Shown piece after piece: positions 24,881 to 36,955 of a stretch of DNA of 64,000 nt. This DNA comes from Tolypeutes matacus. Taxonomy: Eukaryota; Chordata; Mammalia; Cingulata; Chlamyphoridae. A model generated the notes under the pieces. It was not told where the DNA came from and ran no database searches. It was given only the letters and a program-made list of their open reading frames with translations. How positions within the stretch are numbered: the first letter of the stretch is position 1; each line of letters begins with the position of its first letter. A program made the translations under genes and the position numbers. The stretch covers positions 42,522,849-42,586,848 of the forward strand of contig JAKSZT010053928.1 of assembly GCA_026826555.1 (NCBI GenBank), written 5' to 3'.

Positions 24881-27800
24881 ATACACATCTCTGCAGAATA
24901 CCTTCACTGGTAGGTGCTCCTCCTCTGATTACTCCCAAGGATGGAAGATTAATATTTCCTTGAGACAACCTAACCCATTTCTGAGACAGCTCTGAATGTG
25001 AAAAAAAAGTTCATTCCTAGGAGGAGTAAAATTCTTGCTTAACAACTTCGTATCTTCTGAGCCTTCTTACATATGACAAAGTCTACCAGAGGCAAGGAGA
25101 GAATCTGGGCATATTCCAGCACTATTTTTCTATAGAAATTGTTCAGAGATATTGGCATTGGAAATGTGGTTATTATACACCCCCACGGAAGTTCATGTCA
25201 AGAGACCTGATGCTGACCCAGCAAAACAATTAAGAAACAGATCTTCAGAAATGCCAAAGAACCGTCCTTCTCTTTCTTAGTAAAGTTGTCCCCTTCAACC
25301 AAGGACACATTCCTGTGCAGATGCACATGGACAAGGAGGGTAGACAAAGATACCCATGTGACCAGGTCTCTCAGCCAAATTGAGGGAGTGACAGGGGCCA
25401 CCTCCAGTCCACCCACACAATACACCCAAAGACTGATTTCTGTTACCCTTCACTTCGTGCTAATTTCAAAAGCTAATGCTTTGCATACTTTGCAGAATGG
25501 TTTTTTCTCTTAATTATCAGCCATTAATAAGAAAGAAGCTGGTGTGGATTTCCTACGTATGTCTGAATTTTCTGAATCTCCCAATGGTTCATCAGGAAGC
25601 CAACACTTTCCTATGAGAATGTCACAAACTCTGTACAATGCTAAGATACTATTATCTTCCTGCAAAAGGTTTGTGCCAAATCAAAATGCAGTCTCTTCCC
25701 ATATTTCTTAATGATGCTTTTATCTCCTGGCAGAAGTGATTCAGCAATTCTCTTCCTGTCAGTCATCCCCATTGTCTGTGAAGGCTCTGGCGGTAGGCGA
25801 GTGTGTGTGCTCTTGCATGTTGGAAAAATTCCAGCAGAGATTAAGACTAAACTCTCTGACCAAACATTCAGACCCTAGGGGCAGTCTAGAGTATCAGAGG
25901 CAAAAATGGGCTCTGCAGCCCAAAAGGCAGGGAAGCAAATTTTGGCTATGTGGTTTGCAGCTGCATTGCACTTTGACAAGGTAATGAAGTTTCCTCAGCC
26001 TCCATTTCCTAGTATGAAAAATGGGACTAAATAATAGTATCCTCTTTGCAATATTATTATAGACATTCTTATTCTAATGCACCTAGCCTGCAGGCAACAT
26101 GTCACAGGTGATAATTAGTAGGCACTCTTACTGCCTACCTGGATATGTTAAACCTTACCTGATAGATGCTCAAAAGGTCACTGTGACCCATTCTCCATCA
26201 CACTCCCCTCTCCTGTGTTTTCCAGAATTCTCAGGAGAGACTGGTCCCCTTTTCCCATTGAAATCTTTTACTATCAAGTAGATACTAATAAGAAAATAGA
26301 TTTAGCCAAACACTATAATGTGAATTTACCACCTTCGTTTTTCAGACAGAGAGAGGGAGGGCCTTGTGAACTGACATAATCAAAGACAGCTCAGGGGAAG
26401 TGTCTTTACTAATAGTTATGATTTGAATAACTGGTGTGGAGGGCAGAAGGAGTAAACAGCATTTTGGCCCTTTTAAATAGAGGTGGTTTTTGTGAGGAAT
26501 TTTAAGGAGATAGACCTGATAGAAGAAGGTAGTAGAATTGATGACTGGCATGAGTTAAGTTGATCTAGGATCTACTTTTACTTTTCAAGAAAGAAGCATA
26601 ATATAAGTCGTGTTTTCCAGGACCAATCTAGCAGTATTTGTGTTTACTTTTGGCTACAAGGGATCCAGAAGAAGTCACCAAAGAATTTTGCTCAGTGTTT
26701 GCAAAGTCTTTGATGTTCTTTGACTCCCGTGATTGGCCAGAAGATATTCCAGTTCATGGAACAGATCGATCTGAGTACAGTGAAGCCTCTTTAAGTATTC
26801 TTAATCACAGAAATACATGGAAGTCGACATAAAATAAATTGAGTTAATTCTGAAGATTAGAAATAGAGTTGGAAAAAGTAATTACGTTCTCCCCCCCCCA
26901 CCCCAAAGGCTTATTGAACCACTCCCACACACATACATTTTGGTGGTCTGAGATATTAAAAATAAAAAGGATTTCTACTTGCAGTGGAAGGATGACCTGG
27001 ATTAGAAATTTGGCTCTGTCCCTGGTTGAGGGTATGACTTAGTATTCTTATGTTACATTTTCCAGGAAAACAAATTAAATTAAAGGTAGAATGGCTATAT
27101 ATATGAATTACAAACTCAACTGAAAGGGGCCTAGGTACCCATGGGTTCTTTGATAATATAAATGTATGAGATTAACAATGTTTAAATGTTTTAACAGATA
27201 TAAATGCTAAACAGATATAAAAAATTAAAATGTAAATTTAAGCAGATTTCAAGTTCAACTACTTGATAATGTGAATGGTTTCATTGATTCTTGCTATGAG
27301 TGAAAATATCAAGGGATAATATTAAAAATATTTATCAACTGGTAGAACTAAGGCACCAACCAAGAAGAGACTCTAGCTACGGTCCTGGAGTGGGTCCCAA
27401 GGGCCTCTTAGTGGGTGCATCCAGTCCTGGGAGAGTGGCCTATAACATTGCAGTGATGCTTACATACTGGCATAGAAGTCTTTCGATATTTTCACAACCA
27501 GTAAGGCGGTATGAATGCACACTGCCCGAAATTGCTCTGAATGTGTCTAACTTTAAGCACAAAAGGCACAGAAGCAGAGGGGAGCTCAGAAGCAAACTCT
27601 GCATGGAGAGATTACTGCAAGCTTTAGTCTCATTATAATTAGAAATTCTCTCATTTATGTGTACTATATGGGATGCTTTTCATAATAATCCTCTGAAAGG
27701 ACCCACAATTACAATATGTGTTACTACAAAACTGCAGTCTGAGACCAAGGCAATGGTACCTAACTGCCACAAAGTTTAGAGCTTTTCTCAACATTCTGAT

Positions 27801-30163
27801 TCTTCCAGAAGTAATGGCTGTTCGCTAACATAACACCAGGGCACAAATCAGCAGCCAGCCCTCATGCATGCCAGTGGAACACAGCAGCGAGCTTCTCACC
27901 AGTCAAGGCATTGAAGAATCATCTGTGCATTCGTTACTTAGGATTCTTTTTTTAGCTACGCTATATTTAATTACAAGAGGCTCATAATTAAAATATGCCT
28001 AGAGAGAGAAAATCAAAAACAAGCATTATGTCCCTTGCTGCAAAATGCCTAAGTTCAATAATGATAGGCTTTCGTTGCATCCAGGAAACATTTCCACATT
28101 TTTCCACATACCCGCATCTGGCTCAACGTCCAAACTCTTCTGCCTTAAGGACCTCTTTTTTTTACTTTGAAAAAGTCTACAGATCTCCAAATCACAGCAA
28201 ACTCACACTTTTAGAATCCATTAATTGTAAAAATATCTAATGACCAAAAGCTGATATGAATTTAGTGTTTTTAAATATACTGTATTTTACTTATCACAAC
28301 AGCATATACATGCCCTTAAAATACAGTAGTATGTGCCAGATCAATTAACTATTTAGCTTACTGACTGAGCTTGGATTCAACCACACCCCTCCCACGACCC
28401 TGCAATAAACCCTGAGTCCCTAACAGTAGTGAAACCCTGTCCTTTGCATCTCTGTAGTTAGTTTCAGAATTTTATCAAAGGACATGGAGTAACTGGATTT
28501 CACTAATAGGAACCTTCAAAAGAATTGTTTGATGTCGTAGCTATAGAATACTCATAATAAATCATGGGTAGACTACAATTGAAGAATAACTAAATATCTA
28601 TGTTTTGTAACTTGTCTACTCTGGGCAACATGATTCACAATGAAAGCATAATCCTAGGAATTCAATGCATGGGATGCCTAATTCCTCTTCAGTCAGGACT
28701 ATACACAAAGTGACAGAGAACAGCACCAAATCCTCTTTGGCTTGGTTTCATCAGTAGCCACTGTTAGCTATTATGAATAACCATCCATAAAAATCTTGGT
28801 AAAAAGTTCAACAAAATAATCCAAAAACTTTTAAAGGGTGAATAAAATATTTATCATCTTGGAGCAAGAGTGCCAGTGACTTCACATTTGCTAAAACACT
28901 GATCCCACTCAGACTCAACAGTAAGCATCTAAAATTAAGAGTAGAGTTTAAAATCCCTCTACTTTCACAGGTTTAACGTGTTAATTATCACTTGGATATT
29001 AATCCTGTTAACAGCTCCAAATTAAGGACCTGTGTTATATTTAGGAAGCTGCCTGGTGTTAAAATGAATGCAGCTGCTTCTTTTATAGTCATATACTGGA
29101 AGATGTCTTCTTTTAAAAACATGAAACACTTAGGTACAATTTATGTTCAAAAATCCAGAAGCATATCTAAGTAGTTCATACAAATAGTTTTTGAAACTGT
29201 CATCTTCTATAGTTATTCAAAGATGCTTCCTTTACACTTCGACAGTATAGCATCCCTGGAGCTTTGTTTTAAAGGTTGCTGTTCTTTTTTTCCTACCAAG
29301 TAGTGCAGTTGTCACTACTTAGAATCCTTTAATGTGTTTATCTTGATGTGTATTTAATACATTGTATCATTTGTCATTTTGACTCTTAACTCAAAAGGAC
29401 CAGTCAACTAATCTTCACCATTCTATTGAAACTTTTGAAATGATGTTATTACTTTAATGCCTACTCTTTATAAAGGTGCGCAGAACAACAAAATTGCAGT
29501 TTGGGCGAGATTTTTGTTCTTTGGAGAAAGTGTATGATTCCAACTTCAATTTGTGAAGCATAATTAAAGTGAGTTGACATGCTTTGAAAGTTTTCTTCTT
29601 TGGACACCCCCCCCCCTTTCCATTAACTTAACTCCTTTTTTATTCCTACTGCTTATTTGAGGACTATTTTTTATTACAAACCTTAAGAATTCCTTCAGAA
29701 ATGGAATCTGCAGCAAGCAGACAAAAGTCCTTAATAACCTTTCTGATGAAGTACATTTTAGCAGTCCCAATTTTTCCTCTTTAATTCCTTGCCTACCTTC
29801 TCTCACAGGGCACACTCAGCAGAGATCAGAAAGGTCCCTTTAGTTGCCAATTAATTAACATCAGTCCTGAAACAGTGGAGTCTGGATTTATACCATTTTT
29901 TATCATAGTCATTATATCCTACCTAACCGTGTTCCTGCTTTTCAGTCCTTCTACTCTTCAACAAGCAACAACTTTGATTAAAAACATGGCAGGGGGGTGG
30001 GGGTGGGAGATTAAGAAATATTGTGAAGATCATTTTTCAAGTATTGATTTAAATATTAAGGTAGATTCAAAGTGAGTCCACCATATTATGTACCCTCAAA
30101 ATAGACTATCCAGGTCCACCAGGAGTAGGCAAACCCTTCTCTGGACCACACATCCCCAAGCAC
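24881..30163. other. Intergenic, no gene recognised
   Basis: Unique-looking AT-rich DNA. A C-rich tract lies at about 26890-26905, and one short suggestive open frame is listed separately at 26638-26832. The 112-codon frame at 27300-27638 contains no recognisable motif. Confidence 0.4.
26638..26832 (+). other. Short open frame of unknown nature
   Basis: A 64-codon frame whose translation has a protein-like balance of residues (segments such as EEVTKEFCSVFAKSLMFFDS and WPEDIPVHGTDRSEYSEAS). I recognise no family. There is no clear acceptor or donor at its edges. It could be a fragment of an old retrocopy or chance. Confidence 0.15.
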
Positions 30164-30492
30164 TTAGCACGGATTAATCCCTAATATCTCAGAACCCTGA
30201 GTGGTTGGTAAGTGTTCAGTGGTTTGTATGGCTGCAGGAACTGTCTGTACTAATGTGTAAGACCGCTCCACAGTTTCAAAATCAGCAATCACACACACAA
30301 ATTCCTTGGAAGTATCTGTGTATGCTGTTATGGAGTCAGGAGAGTTATCTTCATAATTCTCTTTCACATGAATTTGTGTGAAGAAGAATTTTGAGTTCTC
30401 AACTCCCAGCATGTAGATGGAAAGGACACAATGCCAAGATGGGAAGAATTCAATCCCAGAGAATCTACACAGCAGCTCATCTCCTCACAGAA
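30164..30492 (-). other. Candidate exon or retrocopy fragment, product unknown
   Basis: On the minus strand a frame stays open for about 105 codons. It is entered just inside an acceptor-like site (TTTTGTTTTCTGTGAG, with AG at 30493-30494) and closed by a stop after ...EILGINPC near 30164. The translation contains segments such as FSGIEFFPSWHCVLSIYMLG and SKEFVCVIADFETVERSYTL, which look more protein-like than neighbouring frames. I do not recognise the family. The nearest CpG island with a minus-strand donor lies 1.7 kb upstream (32186), so a terminal exon is possible; phase could not be matched to any reading frame there. An old retrocopy or chance remain possible. Confidence 0.25.
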
Positions 30493-31362
30493 AACAAAAG
30501 GCATGAAGTTTTGAAAGACGGTGCCTCCTATTAATGGCATCGAGGTTTAAGATAGCAGTGCAACATATTGTAGCCTCAACACAGGGACTTTACATAGCTT
30601 TTAACCCTCAAAGGCAGGAGCTTTTCACTCACCATTGAATACACTTCTTGATTTGGTTAGTAACATCCTTAGAGGCTTTCAGGAAGCCTTAACTAACTGC
30701 TGTAGTACAGTCAAGAGCACAAAGAGCCTTCCCTGGAGATGAGTGCCTCCCAGTTACCCAACAATCCCAGACTGCCTTGACATGGCCGCGAAGATAAATT
30801 TATCACTTTGACATCCAAAGATTGCCTGTCAAAATGAAACTCCAGATGCACACACAGGCGTGTGGCCACTCAAACACACACACCAGCCTAATCTGCATGC
30901 ACTCTGCCTGCAGGGGTTACCATTTTCACAACAGAGGACCTACAGGTGTACTGGTGAGAAACACCAGGCAGGCTTCTCTGGCCAGGTTGTCATTTACAAT
31001 CGCACAAATGCACTTAAAGGTGAGAAACTGCATGCTGCCAGCAGAACATCCAGGCAAAGAACAGAGAACCAAGAGACCCTGGTGCCTTCCACAGAACATA
31101 CAGATATCCCATAGTCTTAACCGAACTCATCGGTGACTCCATGGAACTCAATTGCGACTGCTCTTAGGAGATCCCCAGAATACTTCTTTAAAAAGTATCA
31201 TTTGATCATACGCCTTTCCCCAAATAGTTTTTTTTTTTTCTTGTATTTAAAATGTTTGCATGAGAAAGAGAAAGAGCTTAACACCCCCCACCCCACACAC
31301 ACACACCCAAGCTTTCCTACTTCAAGACTCAAAAATGAGGAAGCAAAAAAAACCCGAGGTTT
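30493..31362. other. Sequence between candidate exon and CpG island
   Basis: CA-rich text at 30850-30885 and 31291-31310, and a T run near 31229-31240. Frames of 80-104 codons on the plus strand are not recognisable. Confidence 0.35.
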
Positions 31363-31370
31363 CATTTGCA
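31363..31370. promoter_or_regulatory. POU octamer-type site
   Basis: ATTTGCAT (reverse complement ATGCAAAT), the consensus octamer for POU factors, sits 70 bp outside the CpG island next to an AT-rich ATTTAAATA. A single 8-mer is weak evidence by itself. Confidence 0.25.
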
Positions 31371-32179
31371 TATTTAAATAACTTTAATACATTTCGGATG
31401 GTGTACAGGAAAGGTGACAGGCACAGATGGGTGCTGCCTTGGAAAATACGCGCGTTCTCCTCCTTGCCGCTCACGATCGCGCCCTGTTGCCAGTTTTCTC
31501 TTAATAAACGTGATCTCACGCTGGACCAGCGAGTCCCCTTCTCCCCCGCTAGCTCCTCGCCCCGCGCAGGGACAGTGGAAACTGTTGCTGCAGCCTCCTG
31601 TCACTCCACTGAAAAATCAAAGGAAGCTGCAAAACTTCTTGACTTGCTCAGCTATATCCTCCGGGGGCACTGAACGCCCACGCGCTGATTTCGCCGGTCA
31701 GCGCTACCAAAAGGGAACCCTCGGTCAACCTGTTTGCAAAACCCTCAGAACTCGCCGCCGTCCGAGGCTCTCCTCGCAGGATGGGGAACCCGGATTCCTT
31801 TAATCAGTGCCCCCCCAAAGCAACTGGGAGGTGGAGGGAACTGAGTTCCTCCCGCCCCAATCCCACGCCTCAGCCCCATTGCCTGGGTCAGTTCCCAAGA
31901 CGTTGCATGCGTGTCCTCGCCCGCCCGCCCAGCCAGGCTCTCCACATGCTTCGCCCGGGTCAGCCAGCCCTTCCCGAAGCCCCAAACCAGGAACGTCCAA
32001 AAAGCTCCGCTTCCAAGTTCCCGTGTCTGACCAAGGGAAGGGGCGAGGGAGGCTGCCCAGAGATGGTAAAACCAAGTCCGTGAACCTGGCGTGCCCCCAG
32101 CCCCGGGCCGCTGCCACCTCGCGCCCGCGCCCTGCGGCGGGGGTCCTGGCATCCCCTGTTTGGGGCGCAGCGCGGCCGC

Positions 32180-32186
32180 ACTCACC
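32180..32186 (-). other. Candidate first-exon splice donor, minus strand
   Basis: On the minus strand GGCGAGGCGG is followed by GTGAGTGCGG, a near-ideal U1 match. A first exon transcribed leftward would start between about 32450 and 32700 and end at 32186. Confidence 0.4.
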
Positions 32187-32334
32187 CGCCTCGCCCGAGC
32201 CGCCGCCGCAGCCACTGGGAGCAGCCGAACCCCAGGCTTCCCGAGCGCAAGAAAGATGGTGGTGTGTGTCGGGAGACCACCCATTCCAGCGTCTGGCAAC
32301 CCGGCGGCGACTCCGGCTGGCTCCTCAGCACTGA

Positions 32335-32409
32335 AGGAGGAGGAGGAGGAGGAGGAGGAGGAGAAGGAGGAGGAGGAGGAGGAGGAGGAGGAGGAGGAGG
32401 AGGAGGAAG
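32335..32409 (+). repeat. (GGA)n trinucleotide repeat
   Basis: About 25 GGA units with one GAA interruption near 32362. It lies inside the CpG island and gives rise to open frames rich in Glu (plus strand) and Ser or Leu (minus strand). Confidence 0.9.
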
Positions 32410-32458
32410 GTAGGAACGGCGCAGTCAGACGCCATCTGCTGTACACCTCTGTACAGCC

Positions 32459-32463
32459 ATTGG
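32459..32463 (-). promoter_or_regulatory. CCAAT box (inverted ATTGG)
   Basis: CCATTGGCTG within the CpG island; read on the minus strand it gives CCAAT, 50 bp upstream of the GGA tract for leftward transcription. Confidence 0.3.
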
Positions 32464-32756
32464 CTGCCTAGTGCTTCCCCGGGAGCTGCGGGGCGCGGGG
32501 CCGCGGAGAGCCACCTTGTGCCTTGCCTCCCCCGGCAGCTGCTCCCCGCCTCCCCTTCGGGCTCCCTCTTTCCCTCCTCCTCCCCCTCCTCCCCACCCCT
32601 TCCTCTAGCAGGCGTACCCGCCCAACCCTCTCCTCTGCCTGCTCTCCCGGGCGAGCAGCCGCGGGGCGCGTTGCTCCTCCGCGTTGCCCTCGGTAGCTCC
32701 TCCGCGCCCCGCGACTGTTTTCCGCAACTTTGGCGCTCCGGGGTGCAGGTGCGGAT

Positions 32757-32766
32757 CGGGTGAGAG
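32757..32766 (+). other. Candidate first-exon splice donor, plus strand
   Basis: CGG|GTGAGAG at 32759/32760 fits the donor consensus; an alternative CAG|GTGCGG lies 11 bp upstream. Either could end a rightward first exon. Confidence 0.3.
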
Positions 32767-32840
32767 GGACTTCTCAGCTGGGCTGGACCCGGGGTATCCA
32801 GACCACTAAGCGCCGCGAAGAGGGGACCGCTCCTTTCGCG

Positions 32841-33513
32841 ATGGGGATCCATGGAGTGATGGGGGGGGGCGGGGGGAGAAAGAGGGAGAGAGGGTGATTC
32901 CCCAGCACACACACACCCCCAACACACACACGCACACAGGCACATACTACAAAGCACACAGAGCCATCCCGCACGGTCCCGACGGCCCTGCGTTCCTCTG
33001 CAGTCCCCAGAAAGAGAGGGGCTTCACTGTTTCGAGGAAAATGACAAAGATCCTAGAGGGATAAGTGGGAAAGAGTGAAAGGATGAAATTGGAGAGTCCC
33101 CTGGGGTTGCAGGGGTTGGTTTAGCAGCTGCCTGAACTGTCCCCTCCCTGTTGAGGGGCTCCCAGAGGCCATCCGCCAGCGCAGAAGAGAACCTGGGTAA
33201 ACCGGGTCCCCCCCACCCCTCCTGTTTAAGGGGCTTGCAGTCTTTGGGGGTGGAGGAGGTGTCTTTGGCTTCTGGGTAGGATGATGAGGGGCAGAGGGGA
33301 AGATGCAGGGCCCAAGTATGTCCAGGTGAGGCAGGAGTGAAAAATACACGTGGGCAAGTAAGGAACAGAGTCCCAGCTCTTGAAGTCCTTACTCTCTGAT
33401 ACTTACTCCAAACCCTCCTGATTTTTTGACACTTTTCATCTAGGGAACTTCTTAGGCTTGTTCAGAGAGATGAAGAAGTTACTTCAAAAGGGAGAAGGAG
33501 GGAAATGCCTGAG
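32841..33513. other. Right shoulder of the CpG island
   Basis: G-rich (GGGGGGGGGCGGGGGGAGAAAG starting at 32861) then CA-rich (about 32907-32945) simple sequence, followed by moderately GC-rich DNA without recognised exons. CpG density falls quickly. Confidence 0.4.
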
Positions 33514-33841
33514 GGCTACCTATTCCCCGTTACATGATTTTTTTTTTTTTAATTTTAATAACATTTTATTTAACTCATATATAAAGATTTATAATTTTAA
33601 CATGTAATCAAAATAAAATTATTGAGCTATTTTACTTCCTTTTTTCATACCAAGTCTTCAAAATTCAATATCTTATAACACCTATCAGTTCAAATGAGCC
33701 ACATTGTCTGCACGGAATAGCCACGTGTAGGTGATGGATAATACTCTTTTGGATGGTGCAGGGCTATATGGGGTGTGGTAGCTGAAGAGTGGCCCCCATA
33801 TGCCCATATCCTAATCCCCAGAACCTGGGATTATTACTTTC

Positions 33842-33872
<31 letters not shown>

Positions 33873-34494
33873 TTTCCTTTTTTCACTTTTTTTTTTTTTT
33901 TATTTATATATATATAAATATATTTTAAGAGGTGCTTAGATTACCGAAAATATTATACAGAACCCCCTGGGATTCCCATGTTGCCCACCTCCCACACCTC
34001 CCACCACATCCCACACAAACATCTCCCACAAGTGTGGCCCACCACCCTCAATGGACTTACACACCCTGGGGCCTCCCCACCAACCATAGACCACAGTTCA
34101 CATCGTAGACCACACTCTCTCCCACACAGTTCTGAGTGGTGTGTGCTGATTTAAAATGGCCTACATCCGTTGCCACAACGGTACTCAGGACAACCTCCAA
34201 ATCCCAAAGAAGCCCCTGTATTTCAACTACTCGTCCCCTCCCTGCCCCAAAAGTGTCAAGTGGCCACTGGCTCCACCTCATTGTTATAATTTCTTCCATT
34301 GCTAGAATCACCATATGTGTACAACAGAATACCATCAGGTCCACTCTAGCCCATAATTCTTCCCCCAATCCTGAGGGGACTGGGATGGTGATGTCCACTC
34401 CAACTCCAAGTGAGAGAGGGCTTATATCCCATGGATATGGTGGGTGGAGTGATCCTGCCTGCAGATGCAGGCTACCTATTGCCCATTACATGAT
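33514..34494 (-). mobile_element. L1 insertion with probable 3' transduction
   Basis: A 25-bp direct repeat (33514-33538 and 34470-34494, two mismatches, GGCTACCTATT...TTACATGAT) brackets the segment. Reading the minus strand: a 5'-truncated L1 3' region (34469 to about 33905), a degenerate A-rich tract (T-rich 33840-33904 on the plus strand), then about 290 bp of unrelated sequence (33840-33551). An AATAAA follows at 33570-33565, and a terminal A13 at 33550-33538. The order L1, inner A tract, extra DNA, poly(A) signal, poly(A), all inside one target duplication, is what an L1 3' transduction leaves. Confidence 0.6.
33551..33839 (-). repeat. Transduced segment: old repeat pieces
   Basis: Contains a reverse-oriented piece of the same repeat as 24378-24690 (33551-33760) and the first about 60 bp of an MLT1-like LTR in plus orientation (33775-33830: CCCATATCCTAATCCCCAGAACC). 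Confidence 0.45.
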
Positions 34495-36955
34495 ATTTTG
34501 CCTGTCATATCTCTTTAAACGTGTGAGACTACCAACAGTAGTCTTCTATTTTATTCAATGCCTGGCACACCATGGGTGCTTTAAAGGAAGCAAAATAATG
34601 ATAAAATTAAAGCTTGATGTCAGAGCACAAATTAGATTAAAGAGATAAATAGAGCAGCCAAGGTCTGTCACAGGAAAGAAACAAACCAAAAGAATATAAG
34701 TGCCATCTAACAGGGAAAGGTGAATGTGTTGGTGAGAGACTCTGTCCATCTTGCTGTGGGGCTGGGTTCTGAAAGGGGGAAAGGGAACCTGGTTGCTTAA
34801 TATTTTAACAGCAATCTCTCTTCTCCCAGTATGCTCTACCATCACACTCTGGGGTATGCTTTTCTTTCTGACATCACTGTCTTATAAATAAATCAGCTGC
34901 CATCCAGATCCCAGAATATTTCCCCAAATCCAAAGTCATCATTTATTACACACAAGAGGTAAAATGCCAGTCCTGTTAGCCCGGAGGAGAAGCTGATCCA
35001 TTATGTTTTATTGTCATTTCAATCTATATGAACTTCGTTTAAGTAACTTCAGGAACAACAGCCAAAAAAAGAAAAAAAATCTGTTTTCCTGAACAGTTAC
35101 ATCCAGGCTTCCCAGGTTTTAGCCTTCCCAGAATCAAATGCTGCATTTTCAGGCCACATCCCGTGCACATATATACATATGGTGGAAAGATTTGCATTTG
35201 CAATCCTCTTGGAAAGACCCTCAATGATGACTTCCGAGTATATGGCTTATGGACATCTTGGTAGTTATGTATCCCCCCTCCCCCCTTCTAAGGAAGTGGT
35301 GATATGCATATTTTTCTTTAGGCTGGCAATTCAATTTCAACATTCATTCCAATTTAGTATGTTAGCCCATTCTCATTAACCCATTGCTCTACCTCAGTGA
35401 TCACTTACAGTATCCATAAGAATATTTTGATTCTTAAGACTCACATTTCCTCCTCTGCTGAATTGCTTTTATTTGGTTCCTAATTTTTTGAAACTAAGAT
35501 ATAAGAGATAATAGCTATATGGCAATTGTATCCTGTACATTGGGATTCCTAAAATAAAAAATGAGTAATTCATAAGGAAGGAGTCTAAATCATTTCTAAA
35601 CTACAAAGAAACAGGAATATTATATATTTCTTCATTTTGTTAGCTTACTGGCTCCTTTACACTATGGAATGGTCACTTTTCACTATGGCATTATATCAAT
35701 GACAGGTATTTCCGCATAAGCATAGAGTAGAAGATGTCTGAGCTTCATCTGTCATCATGCAACTGCATACAAATCTGGTAGAAGGAAAATGGAGACACCA
35801 GACAGACTCATTTTAATTCCCTCTTTCTATTTTGAATTCAAACTTCCAATTTGTGTTTTAAATACATATTTTAACAATGAATATGAGTGTGTCACCAAGA
35901 TAGCCAGCTTTGGGCCTTAATAAAAGCATTGGCCTCAAAATCTAGATCAGGTTAGAAAATTTTAAAAAGAGAACCAAGGCAGAGAAAGAGGGGTTAGGCA
36001 ATGAAGACAGAAAAGGAGAAACAAAAATTTCACATAATAAGTGATCAAAGAAAGGATTTCAAAGAAGGTAGCCTTGAGAAATAGATGACATCATTATCTG
36101 TGGAAAATAAACTGGAGATTATAAATTCCCATAACCGCCCCCCCCACACACACACACAAATACCAAAGCCCTCCAGCAGCACCAGGTATTCCAGTGTGGA
36201 CAGAACAAAACAACAGAACAATGGAAGAGGGACAGGGTGTGGAAGAAAAAGGTCTGTTGGGACCAGGTCCCTAGTGGGAACCAAGAAGGAGCCACAAAGG
36301 AAAGTAACCCTATACTATCCAAATACTGCTGGAGTTTAGGTTCCCATTGTTGTTATTGGGTGTGTCTTCCATTGTTCTTTCCAAGCACGGTGCTTTCCAT
36401 ACAGTCTATCAAGCTTGGATGGAAAAGTGCTATATAAATTAAATAAATGAGCAGTGGCATTAAACAAATAAGAGATAAAGTTGAAGACAAAGAGGCCCGA
36501 TTTAAAATAGGAGTGAGGAATGCAAGCATGGAGTTATAACTTGGGCTTGCCGGGGCCCACAATAGGGAATCCATTAAAGCAGTGAATTCAGTCAAAAAAT
36601 CAGTCACTTTGGAAGGCAGGAGAGGGAAAAAGGAGGAAAGGAACCATGATTGTCTCATTTACACAATTCATTCGAACCAATTCCAGATTGGAATAGATTG
36701 TATGGCAAATCTGAACATTTTTTCTGCCAAAAAAAGAGCATTTAATCCTGGCATTTAAATATAAGTTTTGAGCATGGTCCAGTAATTCGATTTTGATGTG
36801 TCTACGTCTTAAAACACAATGTAAAGATAATGTCTTGAAAAGTAGTAAAGTGAGACTCTATTGGCTTGTGGCCTAGCTCAGTCCCTCTGAGGCGCCAACG
36901 CTTTCCCAGCAGATGCTCAGAATCTACAAACTTAGCCCTGAACCATTAGCCTCAA
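34495..36955. other. Intergenic, no recognised gene
   Basis: Simple tracts at about 35271-35288 (C-rich) and 36137-36159 (C7 plus CA). No other family or exon recognised. Confidence 0.4.

Larger units (their letters stand above)
31440..32840. promoter_or_regulatory. CpG island, candidate bidirectional promoter
   Basis: CpG dinucleotides are dense from about 31440 to 32840 (for example CGCGCGTTCTCC, CACGATCGCGCC, CGCAGCGCGGCCGCACTC, GCGGGGCGCGGGGCCGCGG), while the flanks are CpG-poor. This is the only such region in the window. No TATA box is evident; an inverted CCAAT box (ATTGG) lies at 32459-32463, and pyrimidine-rich and GC-rich boxes lie around it. Strong splice-donor matches point outward on both strands (minus 32185/32186, plus 32759/32760). 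I infer a TATA-less promoter with first exons on one or both sides. I could not identify the gene from the first-exon sequence. Confidence 0.7.

Noticed and set aside
27300..27638. 112-codon plus-strand frame
   Set aside because: No recognisable motif, no splice or promoter signals, unremarkable composition.
31745..32446. 233-codon minus-strand open frame
   Set aside because: Its N-terminal half is poly-Ser from the GGA tract and the rest is CpG-island sequence that crosses a strong splice donor; no recognisable domain.
32091..32471. 126-codon plus-strand frame with a poly-Glu run
   Set aside because: Third frame of the same GGA tract; no support as a protein.
32325..32957. 210-codon minus-strand open frame
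   Set aside because: Low-complexity island and poly-Leu translation of the GGA tract; GC-rich DNA has few stops.
34136..34648. 170-codon plus-strand frame
   Set aside because: Most of it is the antisense strand of the L1 3' region in the transduction unit.
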